From Paenibacillus beijingensis (GTDB lineage Bacteria; Bacillota; Bacilli; Paenibacillales; Paenibacillaceae): a stretch of 64,000 bases of DNA. Position 1 is the first letter of the stretch; each line of letters begins with the position of its first letter. The stretch lies in contig NZ_CP011058.1 in the NCBI RefSeq assembly GCF_000961095.1, positions 558,001 through 622,000 on the forward strand. Reading direction: 5' to 3'. The notes under the pieces are model-generated. The model did not search any database and was not told where the DNA came from. It worked only from the letters and a program-made list of their open reading frames with translations. The position numbers and the translations under genes are program-made. Below are positions 42,066 to 50,585 of the stretch, in pieces.

Positions 42066-43007
42066 CTATAATTTGGCGACAGCCCCGAGGATCAGGTCCC
42101 AAAACTTCCCGAAATCCAGTTCAAACGCCACATTGACGTTCGCTTCCTTGCCGGTCACCCCCGTTTGGTCAATGACCGTCATTCCGTAACTGAATTCTCC
42201 CTTCGTTTCGATATCCACATGCAGCTTCCGGCATTCAAATATCGTCGGATCGATACAATAAGCGACGCAGCATACGTCATGAACCGGCGGATCGGTAAAA
42301 CCGAACACATCGCGGTAAGCCTCGCGGAAATATACGATCAGCTCCCCAACAAATGCTGCGGCCGGTGTTCCGATCGCTGCGAAGCCGGCGCTTATTGCCG
42401 GCGTCACCAGCGCCTGGTGCGTGACATCGAGTCCCATCATCGTCAGCGGAACGCCGCTCTCGAAGACGACCTTGGCTGCTTCGGCATCGGCATAAATATT
42501 AAACTCGGCCGCCGGTGTCCAGTTGCCGAACGTGCCGCCTCCCATCAGTACGATTTCCTTAATCTTAGGCAAAATGGCCGGTTCCCGTCTCATCGCCATC
42601 GCTATATTGGTCAGTGGTCCCGTAGGCACGAGCGTAATGTCGCCATCCGACTCCAGCAGCTTGCGAATGATCAGATCGACGGCATGTTCTTCTGCCGGCT
42701 TCAGCCGGGGTTCCGGCAGCTTGGGACCGTCCATACCGGTATCGCCGTGGATGCTCGGCGCCGTTTCCCGCATGCGCACCAGCGGCTGACCGGCTCCTTG
42801 AGCGACGGCAACGTCAAGGATTCCGGCCATCTCGCACACTTGCAGCGCGTTTCGCGTCGTCTTCCCGATTTCCGCATTGCCCGCCACCGTTGTAATGGCT
42901 GCCAATTCGATGCTCTCGCGGGCGCCGGCTGCCAACAAAATCGCAATGGCGTCGTCATGTCCCGGATCGCAGTCTATTATGATTTTTCGTTTCGTACCCT
43001 TAATCAT
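42066..43007 (-). CDS. Nucleoside hydrolase (inosine-uridine preferring family)
   Basis: A 313-residue ribohydrolase that splits nucleosides into base and ribose. The calcium-binding N-terminal motif is intact: IIDCDPGHDDA with D12, D14, D18 and D19. Later come VPTGPLTNIAMAMRREP, VLMGGGTFGNWTPAAEFNIY (Asn and Asp region) and DVCCVAYCIDP. It lies at the end of the CUT1 importer run, which makes a nucleoside or nucleoside-like compound the likely cargo. Confidence 0.93.
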   Translation of the reverse strand: MIKGTKRKIIIDCDPGHDDAIAILLAAGARESIELAAITTVAGNAEIGKTTRNALQVCEMAGILDVAVAQGAGQPLVRMRETAPSIHGDTGMDGPKLPEPRLKPAEEHAVDLIIRKLLESDGDITLVPTGPLTNIAMAMRREPAILPKIKEIVLMGGGTFGNWTPAAEFNIYADAEAAKVVFESGVPLTMMGLDVTHQALVTPAISAGFAAIGTPAAAFVGELIVYFREAYRDVFGFTDPPVHDVCCVAYCIDPTIFECRKLHVDIETKGEFSYGMTVIDQTGVTGKEANVNVAFELDFGKFWDLILGAVAKL

Positions 43008-43109
43008 GAGCGGCCTTCCTTTATTCCAAAATTCGCTGTCTGCTCACCGTCAATGCCAGCAGCCTTCAACTTTGCGTCCTGCCATTCCGCCGTAACGCTC
43101 CGTTTCGGT

Positions 43110-43946
43110 TTAACCTTTGACGGCTCCCGACGTCATCCCTTCCGTTAAATGCTTTTGCAGCAGCACATAAAATAAAATCGTCGGAATAAGGACAATGGTG
43201 ACGGCCGCCATCTGCAACGTATAGTTGTTGGCGTGCTGTCCCGAGAGATTGGCCAGTCCGAGCGGCAGCGTTTTTAATTCATCTTCATTAATGAGGACGA
43301 GGGCGAACGAAAGCTCATTCCAGTTATTCAGAAACGTAAGAATAAACGCCGTCACAAGCGCCGGACGAAGCATCGGAAAAATAACTTTGCCGAATATCGT
43401 CATCACGCCGCTGCCGTCCATGATGGCCGCTTCTTCAAGGTCTTTCGGGAACGGATTCATAAAGCTGACCAGCAGATAAATGACAAGCGGCAAATTGAAG
43501 GCCACATAAGGGAACAGCAGCGTAAACCGCGTATTAAGCAGATGCAGCTGCTTCATTTCAATAAACAACGGCACAAGCGTCGCATGAATCGGAATGAGCA
43601 TCCCGAGCACAAACAACCCAAACACAAACGATTTTGCTTTAAATTCAAATCGGCTTAGAAAAAAAGCGGCCAACGCCCCTATAACAAGCGTTACGAGTAC
43701 AGCGGCCACGCTGATGACCAGACTATTGAAAAAATAAAGTCCAAGATTAGCCGTCTCCCACGCCTTCGAGTAGTTGCTCCATAACAGCTGCTCCGGCAGA
43801 CGGAACGGGTGCACATTCAACTCTTTATCGGTTCGAAACGAATTAAGGATAATCCATACAATGGGATAAATATTGAGGAGCAGCAGCAGTAAAAACAACA
43901 GCTGCATCAGTCTGTGGGTTGCGGGTATCCTCTTTGTCGTCACCAT
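43110..43946 (-). CDS. CUT1-family ABC permease (MalG-like)
   Basis: A 278-residue permease with six hydrophobic segments and the EAA loop EEAAIMDGSGVMTIFGKVIF. Pairs with the upstream MalF-like permease. ATG 43946 is chosen since AGGTG lies six bases ahead; earlier ATG 43952 overlaps the upstream stop. No ATPase gene accompanies the operon; CUT1 systems in Bacillales commonly share MsmX. Confidence 0.92.
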   Translation of the reverse strand: MVTTKRIPATHRLMQLLFLLLLLLNIYPIVWIILNSFRTDKELNVHPFRLPEQLLWSNYSKAWETANLGLYFFNSLVISVAAVLVTLVIGALAAFFLSRFEFKAKSFVFGLFVLGMLIPIHATLVPLFIEMKQLHLLNTRFTLLFPYVAFNLPLVIYLLVSFMNPFPKDLEEAAIMDGSGVMTIFGKVIFPMLRPALVTAFILTFLNNWNELSFALVLINEDELKTLPLGLANLSGQHANNYTLQMAAVTIVLIPTILFYVLLQKHLTEGMTSGAVKG

Positions 43947-43951
43947 GTTCA

Positions 43952-44830
43952 TCACCTCTGAAGCTTCCGGATTGCCATCCGGCTAATGACAATTAACAAA
44001 AAGCTTACGATAAAAATCGCGGTTGAGATCGTGCTTCCATACCCGTATCTGCCTGCAGAGAACGTGCTCTGAAACATATAGGTTGCCATCACTTCCGTCG
44101 CATGGTTCGGACCGCCTTTGGTCATGACATAAATAATGTCGAACGTTCGCAGGCTGCCGCTTATACATAACGCTATTGATGTAAAAATCGTATCGGAAAG
44201 CATCGGCAGCGTGACGCTCCACACTTTGCGGAGTCCGGACGCACCGTCAATATCGGCCGCTTCCAGCACTTCACTCGAAATATTTTGCAACGCCGCCAAA
44301 AAAATGATCATGTAAAATCCGCTGTACTGCCAAATGATCATGATGCAGATCATAAAGATCGAAAACCGCGGTTCGCCCAGCCAGTTTTGCACCCACGAAT
44401 CCATCCCGACGATGCGGAAAAAACTGTTGATCAGACCGACCTGGTAATTGTACATCATGCTCCAGAATAAAGAGATGACGACCGTGGAAAGAACAACCGG
44501 CATGAAAAAAACCGTTTTGAAAAGCGCCCTTCCTTTCAAAATCCGGCCGTTTAGAATAATCGCAAAAAACAGTCCCGCCGGGATTTGCAGCAAAATGGAA
44601 GTGACAACGATATAGACGTTGTTTCTCAGCGAGTTCCAGAACACGCTGTCGCGAATCAATTCCGCATAGTTGCCAAGGCCCAGCCAATGCATCTGAGTGA
44701 AGCCGTCCCATTTAAAGAAAGAATAATAGAACGAATTGACAATGGGATAGAGGGCAAACACAACGTAAAAGAATAAGGCCGGGAACAGCCCGGCAGCTAT
44801 TAGCCATTTCCGGCGATACAGGATATGCAT
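43952..44830 (-). CDS. CUT1-family ABC permease (MalF-like)
   Basis: A 292-residue permease with six hydrophobic segments; the EAA loop is LEAADIDGASGLRKVWSVTL. GGAGAAA-type site before ATG 44830. It follows the binding-protein gene after a 90-base gap with a hairpin. Confidence 0.92.
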   Translation of the reverse strand: MHILYRRKWLIAAGLFPALFFYVVFALYPIVNSFYYSFFKWDGFTQMHWLGLGNYAELIRDSVFWNSLRNNVYIVVTSILLQIPAGLFFAIILNGRILKGRALFKTVFFMPVVLSTVVISLFWSMMYNYQVGLINSFFRIVGMDSWVQNWLGEPRFSIFMICIMIIWQYSGFYMIIFLAALQNISSEVLEAADIDGASGLRKVWSVTLPMLSDTIFTSIALCISGSLRTFDIIYVMTKGGPNHATEVMATYMFQSTFSAGRYGYGSTISTAIFIVSFLLIVISRMAIRKLQR

Positions 44831-44856
44831 AGAGTTTCTCCTTTAGCAAAGTAGAA

Positions 44857-44888
44857 GGAGGCGAACCAACCTTCGATTCGCCCCCTCC
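44857..44888 (-). promoter_or_regulatory. Intercistronic hairpin between binding-protein and permease genes
   Basis: GGAGGCGAA (44857-44865) pairs with TTCGCCCCCTCC (44877-44888) with a small bulge. No T-run. Typical position for differential expression of the binding protein. Confidence 0.5.
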
Positions 44889-44922
44889 GCCTGAATGAAG
44901 AATGACTTATTGACTCTAAGCG

Positions 44923-46242
44923 TTAAGGTAGCAGCTTTTGTCCGTCAGCCGCCAGTTTTTCCGGAGCGACGCTTCCCAGTATCAGACCTTGCAGCCCGGT
45001 GTCGATCGTCGTACCGACATCTTTAGGCATAACGCCGTCAAAGGAGCTCGAAATGCTCGTTACTTGCTTCGTAAGCTTGATCATCTCCTGGAAATCCGGA
45101 TCGAGATCGCTCGGAAGGTCTACGTTCCCCGTCACGAGGGCGCCGCCTTTCAGCAGGCTTTGGAACAGTTCGTCGCCGTACATGAACTTAACGAACGTCT
45201 GGGCCGCTTCCTTCTTCTTGCCATCCAGCTTGGCGTTGAGGCCGATCCCTTGGTTGGTGCCCGCAGGCAGCGACATCGGGTCTCCTTTCCCTCCGTCAAT
45301 GGAAGGGAAGAAGGCAAAGCCAAGCTCGAAGTCACTGGATTTGCTTGCAATAATCGGCTTAATCGCCCAGCTTCCGTCAATATACATCACCGATTGTCCC
45401 GCCACAAAACGATCCGTCGCCTGGTTGTTGTCGATATTGTTCGCGTCCGGATTGAATGCTTTTTTGTCAGCCAGCTCTTTGATAATGTTCAGAGAGGAGA
45501 CAAATTCAGGATCTGTGAGCTTTTTCGTTTTGGCAACTACCTGTTCGTTGAAGTCGCCGCCGGCAATACGGTTCGTAATGACCGACAGGTAGGAAGCCGG
45601 TACAACCATCGTCGTTTTGTTGCCAAGGGAGATCGGCGTAATTTTTTTATCGTTAGCGGCTTTAATTAAAGCCAGCAAATCGGAGTAGGTTTTCGGGAAT
45701 TCATTGTAACCGAGCTCCGCCAATAGCTTTTTGTTATAGAAAATCATGCTCGTATAGTTAACCTCAGCCGGAATCGCATATTGCTTGCCGTCAACCGCAA
45801 ATTCCTTCAGCAGTCCTGCCGGAATCTTCTTGTCCTTCCACTCGCCTACGATGTCGTCGATCGGCATCAGCAGCCCGGCGCGGGCAATCGGCTCCAGAAA
45901 CGTTCCGCCGATAATAAGCTGCATCATATCGGGGAGCTGGCCTCCCGCTGCCTGCGTTTGCAATTTGACGTTGTATTCGCCGTAAGGAATGAATTCCATT
46001 TTAATCTTAATGTTCGGATAAGCGGCTTTGAACTGCTCCATCCGCTCAAAATATTGCATCGAATACGGATCATCTTTCGCCCAGTCCGTCCAAAGCGAAA
46101 GTTCGACGGTTTCCTCGCTGTCTTTGGCGTTGCCCGAGCCCTCCGAGCCGCTCGTTGACTCCGATTTGCCGCCGCATGCCGCCAATGTAACCATCAAAAC
46201 GAATGCAAGAACTGCAACGCTCAATCTTTTCGCTTTATTCAT
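44923..46242 (-). CDS. Extracellular solute-binding lipoprotein (CUT1, family 1)
   Basis: A 439-residue lipoprotein. Signal peptide with lipobox TLAACG, then an acidic Ser/Gly linker. The family 1 fold shows ELSLWTDWAKDDPYSMQYFE, then IKIKMEFIPYGEYNVKLQTQ, and DRFVAGQSVMYIDGSWAIKP. It presents its ligand to the two permeases that follow. The ligand is unknown; the operon's nucleoside hydrolase hints at a nucleoside. Confidence 0.93.
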   Translation of the reverse strand: MNKAKRLSVAVLAFVLMVTLAACGGKSESTSGSEGSGNAKDSEETVELSLWTDWAKDDPYSMQYFERMEQFKAAYPNIKIKMEFIPYGEYNVKLQTQAAGGQLPDMMQLIIGGTFLEPIARAGLLMPIDDIVGEWKDKKIPAGLLKEFAVDGKQYAIPAEVNYTSMIFYNKKLLAELGYNEFPKTYSDLLALIKAANDKKITPISLGNKTTMVVPASYLSVITNRIAGGDFNEQVVAKTKKLTDPEFVSSLNIIKELADKKAFNPDANNIDNNQATDRFVAGQSVMYIDGSWAIKPIIASKSSDFELGFAFFPSIDGGKGDPMSLPAGTNQGIGLNAKLDGKKKEAAQTFVKFMYGDELFQSLLKGGALVTGNVDLPSDLDPDFQEMIKLTKQVTSISSSFDGVMPKDVGTTIDTGLQGLILGSVAPEKLAADGQKLLP

Positions 46243-46375
46243 CGATTAGACCCCCATAACGGAATATTGTTCTCCTAAAGCCTGTTCCAGCTGCATTGAT
46301 AATCACAAGTAACGAATGACTAATGCTCGATTCGCTTGTTCACACCCCCCTCTCTCATGATGTCAGGTAATTTGT

Positions 46376-46390
46376 TTATTGATTCAATAA
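46376..46390. promoter_or_regulatory. Perfect 15-bp palindrome downstream of the CUT1 promoter
   Basis: TTATTGATTCAATAA lies about 10 bases past the -10 element on the minus strand, a likely repressor site. Confidence 0.45.
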
Positions 46391-46399
46391 TTTTGCTTA

Positions 46400-46428
46400 A
46401 TTATAAATTTAAACGCAGAAAATGTAAA
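46400..46428 (-). promoter_or_regulatory. Promoter of the CUT1-nucleoside hydrolase operon
   Basis: Minus-strand TTTACA (46423-46428), 17 bases, TATAAT (46400-46405): a good sigma-A promoter about 160 bases before the binding-protein gene. Confidence 0.65.
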
Positions 46429-46455
46429 TAAATATGACATAAAAAATTATCGGTC

Positions 46456-46497
46456 AAAAAAACAGATGAGAAACCGCATACATTGACGGATGCGGTT
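46456..46497 (-). terminator. Likely terminator of the mrp transcript
   Basis: AACCGCAT (46472-46479) pairs with ATGCGGTT (46490-46497); on the minus strand TTTTTTT follows after about nine bases. Confidence 0.45.
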
Positions 46498-46559
46498 GTG
46501 TATTATCATTATTTATTAACAAATGATCCAAATATTGAATGTCACATCGATGTTCCCTT

Positions 46560-47588
46560 TTAACCCGTTTTTGCACAAACGAGCCCCGCAAGCTCGGCGT
46601 ATATGCGGCCGGCTCCGCTGTTTAATTCAAACACCGATTGCGGCTTGTCCGCGTCAGCCGAAGGCTGAAGCGGAATTTGCGCAAGCAGCTCCGTGTTAAG
46701 ATCCCGGGAAAGAGCCTCGCCGCCTCCGCGTCCGAAGATGTAGCTTTTTTGCCCGGCTTCATCCGTCAAGTACGACATATTCTCGATGACGCCGACGATT
46801 TCGTGCTTCGTCTGAATCGCCATCGTGCCGGCGCGCGCCGCGACATGAGCCGCCGTCTTGTGCGGCGTCGTGACGATGATTTCCTTCGCCTGCGGAAGCC
46901 ACTGATGGATATCAAGTGCCACATCACCCGTTCCAGGGGGCAGATCGAGCAGCAAATAATCAAGCTTTCCCCAATCCACATCGAACAAGAAGCTCTTCAG
47001 CATCCTCCCGAGCATCGGCCCCCGCCAAATGACCGGTGAATTGTCCTCAACGAAAAAGCCCATCGAGATCAATTTGATGCCGTCCCGCTCCAGCGGTACC
47101 ACCTTCTGGCCGCGCACCTGCGGCCGCTGATTGAGACCGAGCATATCCGGAATACTGAATCCGTAAATGTCGGCATCGATAATGCCGACCCTTTTCCCGG
47201 ACCGGGCAAGCGCATAGGCCAGGTTCAAGGTGACCGTCGACTTGCCGACGCCGCCCTTCCCGCTCGTTACGGCAATGTAGCATACATCCGCTTGAGGCGG
47301 AGCCGTCCGATCAGGCTCGTCCACAGCGGAAGCCGGTTGATCCCCCTCGGACATCATCCGCTCCCATTCCGTACCGCCGAGCGCTTTGGAGCGGATATGA
47401 ACTTCATCCGCCCCGCACTCGCGAACTCGCCGGTCTACGGTCTCTTTAAGACCGGACGACGAATCGCGATCCTGCGCATTAATAAGCAGCGTAAGGTATA
47501 CCGCCTTGTTTTTTACGACGACATCCCGTATAAGACGAGACGCCTGAGGAATATCTGAAAGCGAAGCGATAATTTCATCTTTTGTCAT
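46560..47588 (-). CDS. Mrp/NBP35-family ATPase (Fe-S cluster carrier)
   Basis: A 342-residue P-loop ATPase with the deviant Walker A SGKGGVGKST at residues 109-118 and LLLDLPPGTGDVALDIHQWL later. An N-terminal DUF59-like region precedes it. ApbC/Mrp proteins carry Fe-S clusters to target enzymes; in B. subtilis the relative SalA is a regulator. The CxxC cluster-binding pair of ApbC is not apparent near MSYLTDEAGQ, so cluster carriage is not certain. It lies at the end of the preT-preA-hydA run. Confidence 0.9.
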   Translation of the reverse strand: MTKDEIIASLSDIPQASRLIRDVVVKNKAVYLTLLINAQDRDSSSGLKETVDRRVRECGADEVHIRSKALGGTEWERMMSEGDQPASAVDEPDRTAPPQADVCYIAVTSGKGGVGKSTVTLNLAYALARSGKRVGIIDADIYGFSIPDMLGLNQRPQVRGQKVVPLERDGIKLISMGFFVEDNSPVIWRGPMLGRMLKSFLFDVDWGKLDYLLLDLPPGTGDVALDIHQWLPQAKEIIVTTPHKTAAHVAARAGTMAIQTKHEIVGVIENMSYLTDEAGQKSYIFGRGGGEALSRDLNTELLAQIPLQPSADADKPQSVFELNSGAGRIYAELAGLVCAKTG

Positions 47589-47622
47589 GTAGCCTACCTG
47601 CCTTCACACTCATGTCCCGCTA

Positions 47623-47847
47623 TCAAGCGTTCAACTGCTTAAAAAAATGAACGATAAAAGTCGATACGTATTTTCGCGCATCCGCCGTCAGCAGGCGCAG
47701 CTCCTCATACTCGCCGTCGGTCCCTTTCCGCTTAAACTTCACATCCGTGCCGTCCAGCTCTTCCCGGATGCCGACGATGGAAAAACCGCGCTGCAGCAAA
47801 TCGTCGATTTGTTCTTTTTCCTTCAAATACTCATCTGCTGCCGACAT
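47623..47847 (-). CDS. Small hypothetical protein in the pyrimidine catabolism run
   Basis: A 74-residue soluble protein: SAADEYLKEKEQIDDLLQRG near the start, DVKFKRKGTDGEYEELRLLT in the middle. No family recognised. GGGGG lies seven to eight bases before the ATG, and the start overlaps the end of the dihydropyrimidinase gene by 17 bases, so it is translationally coupled to it. It ends 34 bases before mrp. Confidence 0.7.
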   Translation of the reverse strand: MSAADEYLKEKEQIDDLLQRGFSIVGIREELDGTDVKFKRKGTDGEYEELRLLTADARKYVSTFIVHFFKQLNA

Positions 47848-49267
47848 TGGACAACCCCCTTAACTTATTTGCCGGCGCAAGCGCGGCTTGATTGAAACGC
47901 GAACGCCGCAAGTATTGTCCCGCGCCCGGCTTGCCGACGAACTGCTTGTCGTGAATGACAAACTCGCCGCGGCTCAAGACCGATACCGGTTCTCCGGTGA
48001 CGCTCATGCCTTCGAATGCGTTGTAATCCACTTTCATATGATGGGTTTCAGCCGACATGACCCGCTGGGCAGTCGGATCGAAGATGACCAGGTCGGCGTC
48101 GCTGCCGACGGCGATCGTGCCTTTCTTCGGAAACAGCCCGAACAGCTTGGCGCTGGACGTCGAGACGATATCGACGAATTGGTTAATCGAGATCCTCCCT
48201 TTGGCCACGCCTTCGGAATACAGAATGCTGAAGCGGTCTTCAATCGTCGGTCCGCCGTTCGGTATTTTCGAGAAGTCCGAGATGCCCAGATCCTTCTGCC
48301 CCTTAAAGTCAAACGAGCATTGGTCCGATCCGAGCGTCTGCAGCTGCCCGCTGCGCAGCGCGTTCCACAGCTTCTCCTGATGCCACTGCTCCCGGAGCGG
48401 CGGCGACCATACATATTTCGCGCCTTCGAAATCCGGCTTCTCGAGCGCGGTTACATCAAGCGTCAAGTACTGCGGACACGTTTCGCCGTAAACATTCAGC
48501 CCACGCTTTCGCGCTTCGGCGATTTTTTCAGCCGCTTCGGCGCACGTGACGTGCACGACGTACAGCTGGGAATCGGCAAGCTCGGTGAGCGTGATCGCCC
48601 TCCCCGTCGCTTCGCCTTCCAGCTCGGAAGGACGGGTCAGCGCATGATAGATCGGGTCCGTATTGCCCGCCGCCAGCGCTTCGGCGATCAGAATATCGAT
48701 GACATCGCCGTTCTCGGCATGCACCATGACAAGCGCTCCGTGCTCTTTGGCTACTTTAAGCGTCCGGTATAGCGTTCCGTCATCGGCTTGGAACACATTT
48801 TTATACGCCATAAACACTTTAAACGACGTGATGCCTTCGTCCGCAATAATGGCGGGCAGCTGGCTCAGCGTTTCGTCGTTGATCTCGGAAATCATCAGGT
48901 GAAAGCCGTAGTCGATGACGGCTTTCCCTTCCGATTTGGCATGCCAGGTCTCAATCGCGGAACGGAGCGGAACGCCTTTGGAGGTTAAGCAGAAGTCAAT
49001 GACCGTTGTCGTGCCTCCGAAAGCGGCCGCGATCGTACCCGACTCAAAATCATCCTTCGTTACGGTTCCGCCAAACGGCATATCCAGATGCGTATGCGGG
49101 TCGATTCCTCCCGGGAATACATAACAGCCCGAAGCGTCGATCACTTCGGCCCCTTCCGCGTTCAGACCGGTTCCGATGGCGGACACGATTCCGCCATCGA
49201 TTAAAATATCAGCTTCGTAGATGTCCGTTGCGGTTGCGACAATGCCGTTTTTGATCAGTTTTTTCAT
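47831..49267 (-). CDS. hydA: Dihydropyrimidinase
   Basis: A 478-residue zinc amidohydrolase that opens 5,6-dihydrouracil to N-carbamoyl-beta-alanine. Metal ligands visible: H58 and H60 in DPHTHLDMPFGG, the carbamylated K150 in TSFKVFMAYK, H183 in MVHAENG, a later His in YVVHVTCAEA, and Asp in LGSDQCSFDF. The product of PreT/PreA directly upstream is its substrate. Gap to preA only a few bases. Confidence 0.94.
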   Translation of the reverse strand: MKKLIKNGIVATATDIYEADILIDGGIVSAIGTGLNAEGAEVIDASGCYVFPGGIDPHTHLDMPFGGTVTKDDFESGTIAAAFGGTTTVIDFCLTSKGVPLRSAIETWHAKSEGKAVIDYGFHLMISEINDETLSQLPAIIADEGITSFKVFMAYKNVFQADDGTLYRTLKVAKEHGALVMVHAENGDVIDILIAEALAAGNTDPIYHALTRPSELEGEATGRAITLTELADSQLYVVHVTCAEAAEKIAEARKRGLNVYGETCPQYLTLDVTALEKPDFEGAKYVWSPPLREQWHQEKLWNALRSGQLQTLGSDQCSFDFKGQKDLGISDFSKIPNGGPTIEDRFSILYSEGVAKGRISINQFVDIVSTSSAKLFGLFPKKGTIAVGSDADLVIFDPTAQRVMSAETHHMKVDYNAFEGMSVTGEPVSVLSRGEFVIHDKQFVGKPGAGQYLRRSRFNQAALAPANKLRGLSNVGSR

Positions 49268-49271
49268 CGGT

Positions 49272-50561
49272 TTAGCCCACCTCCACCTCAGTGGATTGCG
49301 CGTTCAGCGCGGCAATTGCGCTCTGTCTTTCATTCCAGGTCATCGGCGGCTGATCGCTCGGCAGCTCCACCATGTCGATCGCGCCGTCAACCGGGCATAC
49401 GATCGAACAGAGGTTGCAGCCTACGCAGTCGTCTTCCCGAACCTGCAAATAATTTTTGCCGTCTTCGTTCGTAAGCATATCGATACATTGGTGGGAAGTG
49501 TCTTCGCAGGCGATATGACACTTGTTGCAGTTAATGCACGTGTCTGTATTAATCCGCGCCACAACTCTGTAGTTGAGGTCGAGGTCCCCCCAGTTCGAAT
49601 ATTTCTCGACGCTTTTGCCGGTCAGCTCCGTGACGGATTTAAGCCCTTTCTCGTCGAGATAGTTGTTCAATCCGTCAATCATTTCCTCGACGATCCGGAA
49701 GCCGTGGTGCATCGCGGCCGTACAAACCTGAATGCCAGTTGCGCCCATCAGCAAAAACTCCACGACATCCTGCCACGTCGAGATGCCGCCGATACCGGAA
49801 ATCGGAACGTTTACTTCCGAATCGCGGGCGCATTCGGCCAGCATGCTGAGGGCAATCGGCTTCACGGCCGGGCCGCAATAACCGCCATGGGCGCCTTTGC
49901 CGCCAACGTGCGGAATCGTATTCCACGTATGGATGTCGACGCCGGCAAGGCTGTTGATCGTATTGATCAGGCTGATCGCGTCGCCGCCGCCTTTGACGGC
50001 ATGGCGCGCCGTTACGGTGATATCGGTAATGTTTGGGGTCAGCTTGACGATAACCGGCGTTTGCGCCACTTCTTTAACCCAGTACGTTTGCATTTCCACC
50101 AGGTCGGGCTGCTGGCCGGATGCCGCGCCCATTCCGCGTTCCGCCATCCCGTGCGGACAGCCGAAGTTGAGCTCCAGTCCGTCGACGCCGATCGCCTCTA
50201 CCCGTTTGACGATTTCGTGCCATTTTTCACGTTTCGGCTCGACCATAAGGGAGGCAATAATCGCATGGTTCGGGAATCTCTTTTTCGTTTCATAGATTTC
50301 CTTCAAGTTCACTTCGAGCGGACGATCGGTAATGAGCTCGATGTTGTTGAAGCCCGCTACGCGCTGGCCGTTGAAATTGACGGCTGCAAATCGGGAGGAC
50401 GTATTGATGATCGGATCCCCAAGCGTCTTCCAAACCGCTCCGCCCCAGCCCGCTTCGAATGCGCGCTGCACCTGATAGCCCGTATTCGTAGGCGGCGCCG
50501 ACGCCAGCCAAAACGGATTGGGAGATTCAATTCCGGCAAGATTGATCTTTAAATCGGCCAT
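49272..50561 (-). CDS. preA: NAD-dependent dihydropyrimidine dehydrogenase, catalytic subunit PreA
   Basis: A 429-residue FMN and Fe-S protein that reduces uracil or thymine. The dihydroorotate-dehydrogenase-like barrel occupies about residues 1-320 (LELNFGCPHGMAERGMGAAS, and GIGGISTWQDVVEFLLMGAT). Two [4Fe-4S] motifs follow, CINCNKCHIAC and CVGCNLCSIVC. At the place of the mammalian active-site Cys (GLACGQ) this protein has Ser (GAASGQ). Forms a complex with PreT encoded just upstream. Confidence 0.94.
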   Translation of the reverse strand: MADLKINLAGIESPNPFWLASAPPTNTGYQVQRAFEAGWGGAVWKTLGDPIINTSSRFAAVNFNGQRVAGFNNIELITDRPLEVNLKEIYETKKRFPNHAIIASLMVEPKREKWHEIVKRVEAIGVDGLELNFGCPHGMAERGMGAASGQQPDLVEMQTYWVKEVAQTPVIVKLTPNITDITVTARHAVKGGGDAISLINTINSLAGVDIHTWNTIPHVGGKGAHGGYCGPAVKPIALSMLAECARDSEVNVPISGIGGISTWQDVVEFLLMGATGIQVCTAAMHHGFRIVEEMIDGLNNYLDEKGLKSVTELTGKSVEKYSNWGDLDLNYRVVARINTDTCINCNKCHIACEDTSHQCIDMLTNEDGKNYLQVREDDCVGCNLCSIVCPVDGAIDMVELPSDQPPMTWNERQSAIAALNAQSTEVEVG

Positions 50562-50585
50562 GTATAATTCCTCCTTCGTATTCGA

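Noticed and set aside
49221..50552. A 443-codon open frame antisense to preA
   Set aside because: PreA on the other strand has full Fe-S and flavin motifs; the antisense product has none.
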